A stretch of 45,638 nucleotides of DNA from an uncultured Verrucomicrobia subdivision 3 bacterium (GTDB taxonomy: Bacteria > Verrucomicrobiota > Verrucomicrobiia > Limisphaerales > UBA11358). The notes beneath the pieces are model-generated. The model was not told the origin of the DNA and made no database searches. It saw only the letters and a program-made list of their open reading frames with translations. Of this stretch, positions 45,395 to 45,638 are shown in pieces. The position numbers and the translations under genes were made by a program. The stretch lies in contig CAIKKJ010000061.1 in assembly GCA_903827955.1 (NCBI GenBank), forward strand, positions 69,788 through 115,425, given 5' to 3'. How positions within the stretch are numbered: position 1 is the stretch's first letter; each line of letters opens with the position of its first letter.

Positions 45395-45638
45395 TTAACC
45401 CCACGCACCGGACGGACTTTTTAATTTTTCCAGCAACTGCGCGTCGGCGGCGGGGAATTCAAAATCGGCCAGCCGCGTTTTTTTTATCCACCGCACAGCG
45501 GCGCAATCCAGCGGCTGCGGGTCGCCAGAAAGAAGAGTGCAGCGATAAAATTTCAAGTGGACGGATTTCTCCGGGTAGTCGTGGCGGATTTCCTCAAACA
45601 GCTCACCGACGGAAATTTCCACGCCGAGTTCTTCGCGA
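45395..45638 (-). CDS. NUDIX hydrolase, MutT-like (partial, cut by right edge)
   Basis: Only the C-terminal 80 or so residues are in the window. The frame runs open to the right edge and begins with REELGVEISVGELFEEIRHD, the end of the Nudix box (RExxEExG). The rest (VHLKFYRCTLLSGDPQPLD, VRWIKKTRLADFEFPAAD) matches small MutT/(d)CTP pyrophosphohydrolase-type enzymes that clean oxidised or unwanted nucleotides. An in-frame GTG at 45622 is not the true start, because the Nudix box continues upstream of it. Confidence 0.85.
   Translation of the reverse strand, partial: REELGVEISVGELFEEIRHDYPEKSVHLKFYRCTLLSGDPQPLDCAAVRWIKKTRLADFEFPAADAQLLEKLKSPSGAWG

Overview
The window looks like chromosomal DNA of a Gram-negative bacterium, most likely a free-living Verrucomicrobiota member related to Pedosphaera/Limisphaerales. 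This placement is an inference from gene content, not from a marker-gene comparison. Supporting signs are outer-membrane porins and an ExbB/ExbD/TonB-like set, GH106 and GH51 glycosidases, an MbnP-type protein beside a YHYH protein, a short ATP synthase delta subunit, moderately high GC with many A-runs inside genes, and few convincing Shine-Dalgarno sequences at the starts I checked. There is no insertion sequence, integrase, CRISPR array, tRNA or rRNA. Genes are tightly packed, with no gene-free stretch longer than about 165 bases. The genes at both edges are cut by the window.

Layout. 1-7249 (minus): a chemotaxis cluster read as soluble MCP-like protein, cheY, cheA, cheW, then a membrane chemoreceptor-like protein cut by the left edge. 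7325-13908 (plus): a response regulator/PP2C phosphatase/Ser-kinase protein, a STAS antagonist and a hybrid sensor kinase ending in an HPt domain. This set resembles the HptB-HsbR-HsbA pathway of Pseudomonas. 13921-16779 (minus): an exported GH106-type glycosidase. 16943-21171 (plus): a YHYH protein, an MbnP-MbnH fusion (a copper-binding-type domain joined to a di-haem MauG-like peroxidase) and a secreted beta-propeller. 21175-28334 (minus): a DUF2203 protein, a 33-residue COX24/mS38-like basic protein and a full F-type ATP synthase operon (atpBEFHAGDC). 28461-29348 (minus): glutamyl-Q tRNA(Asp) synthetase. 29429-31543 (plus): an exported GH51 arabinofuranosidase. 31589-34759 (minus): a nucleotide-salvage operon (dUTPase, HPRT, CNT nucleoside transporter, Tat-exported phosphoesterase). 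34890-37589 (plus): exbB, exbD, a TonB-like gene and a ROK kinase, all overlapping, then a small zinc-ribbon protein. 37629-39194 (minus): guaB. 39267-40538 (plus): an OprB-like porin. 40535-44221 (minus): a zinc/manganese uptake cluster (His/Cys-bearing small protein, coiled-coil porin, ZnuA-like, ZnuB-like). Then galE and a NUDIX hydrolase cut by the right edge.

How the parts fit. The left 14 kb is a signalling island in which a chemotaxis core abuts a partner-switching phosphorelay. The most unusual unit is 16.9-20 kb: an MbnP-like substrate domain and an MbnH-like di-haem enzyme, normally two proteins, are one secreted polypeptide translationally coupled to a YHYH protein. This suggests self-maturation of a copper site through tryptophan oxidation. 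Non-coding structure of interest includes an RNA-like hairpin just upstream of atpE, a REP-like palindrome family, and an 18-bp stem upstream of the salvage operon that is fully paired only when transcribed with that operon.
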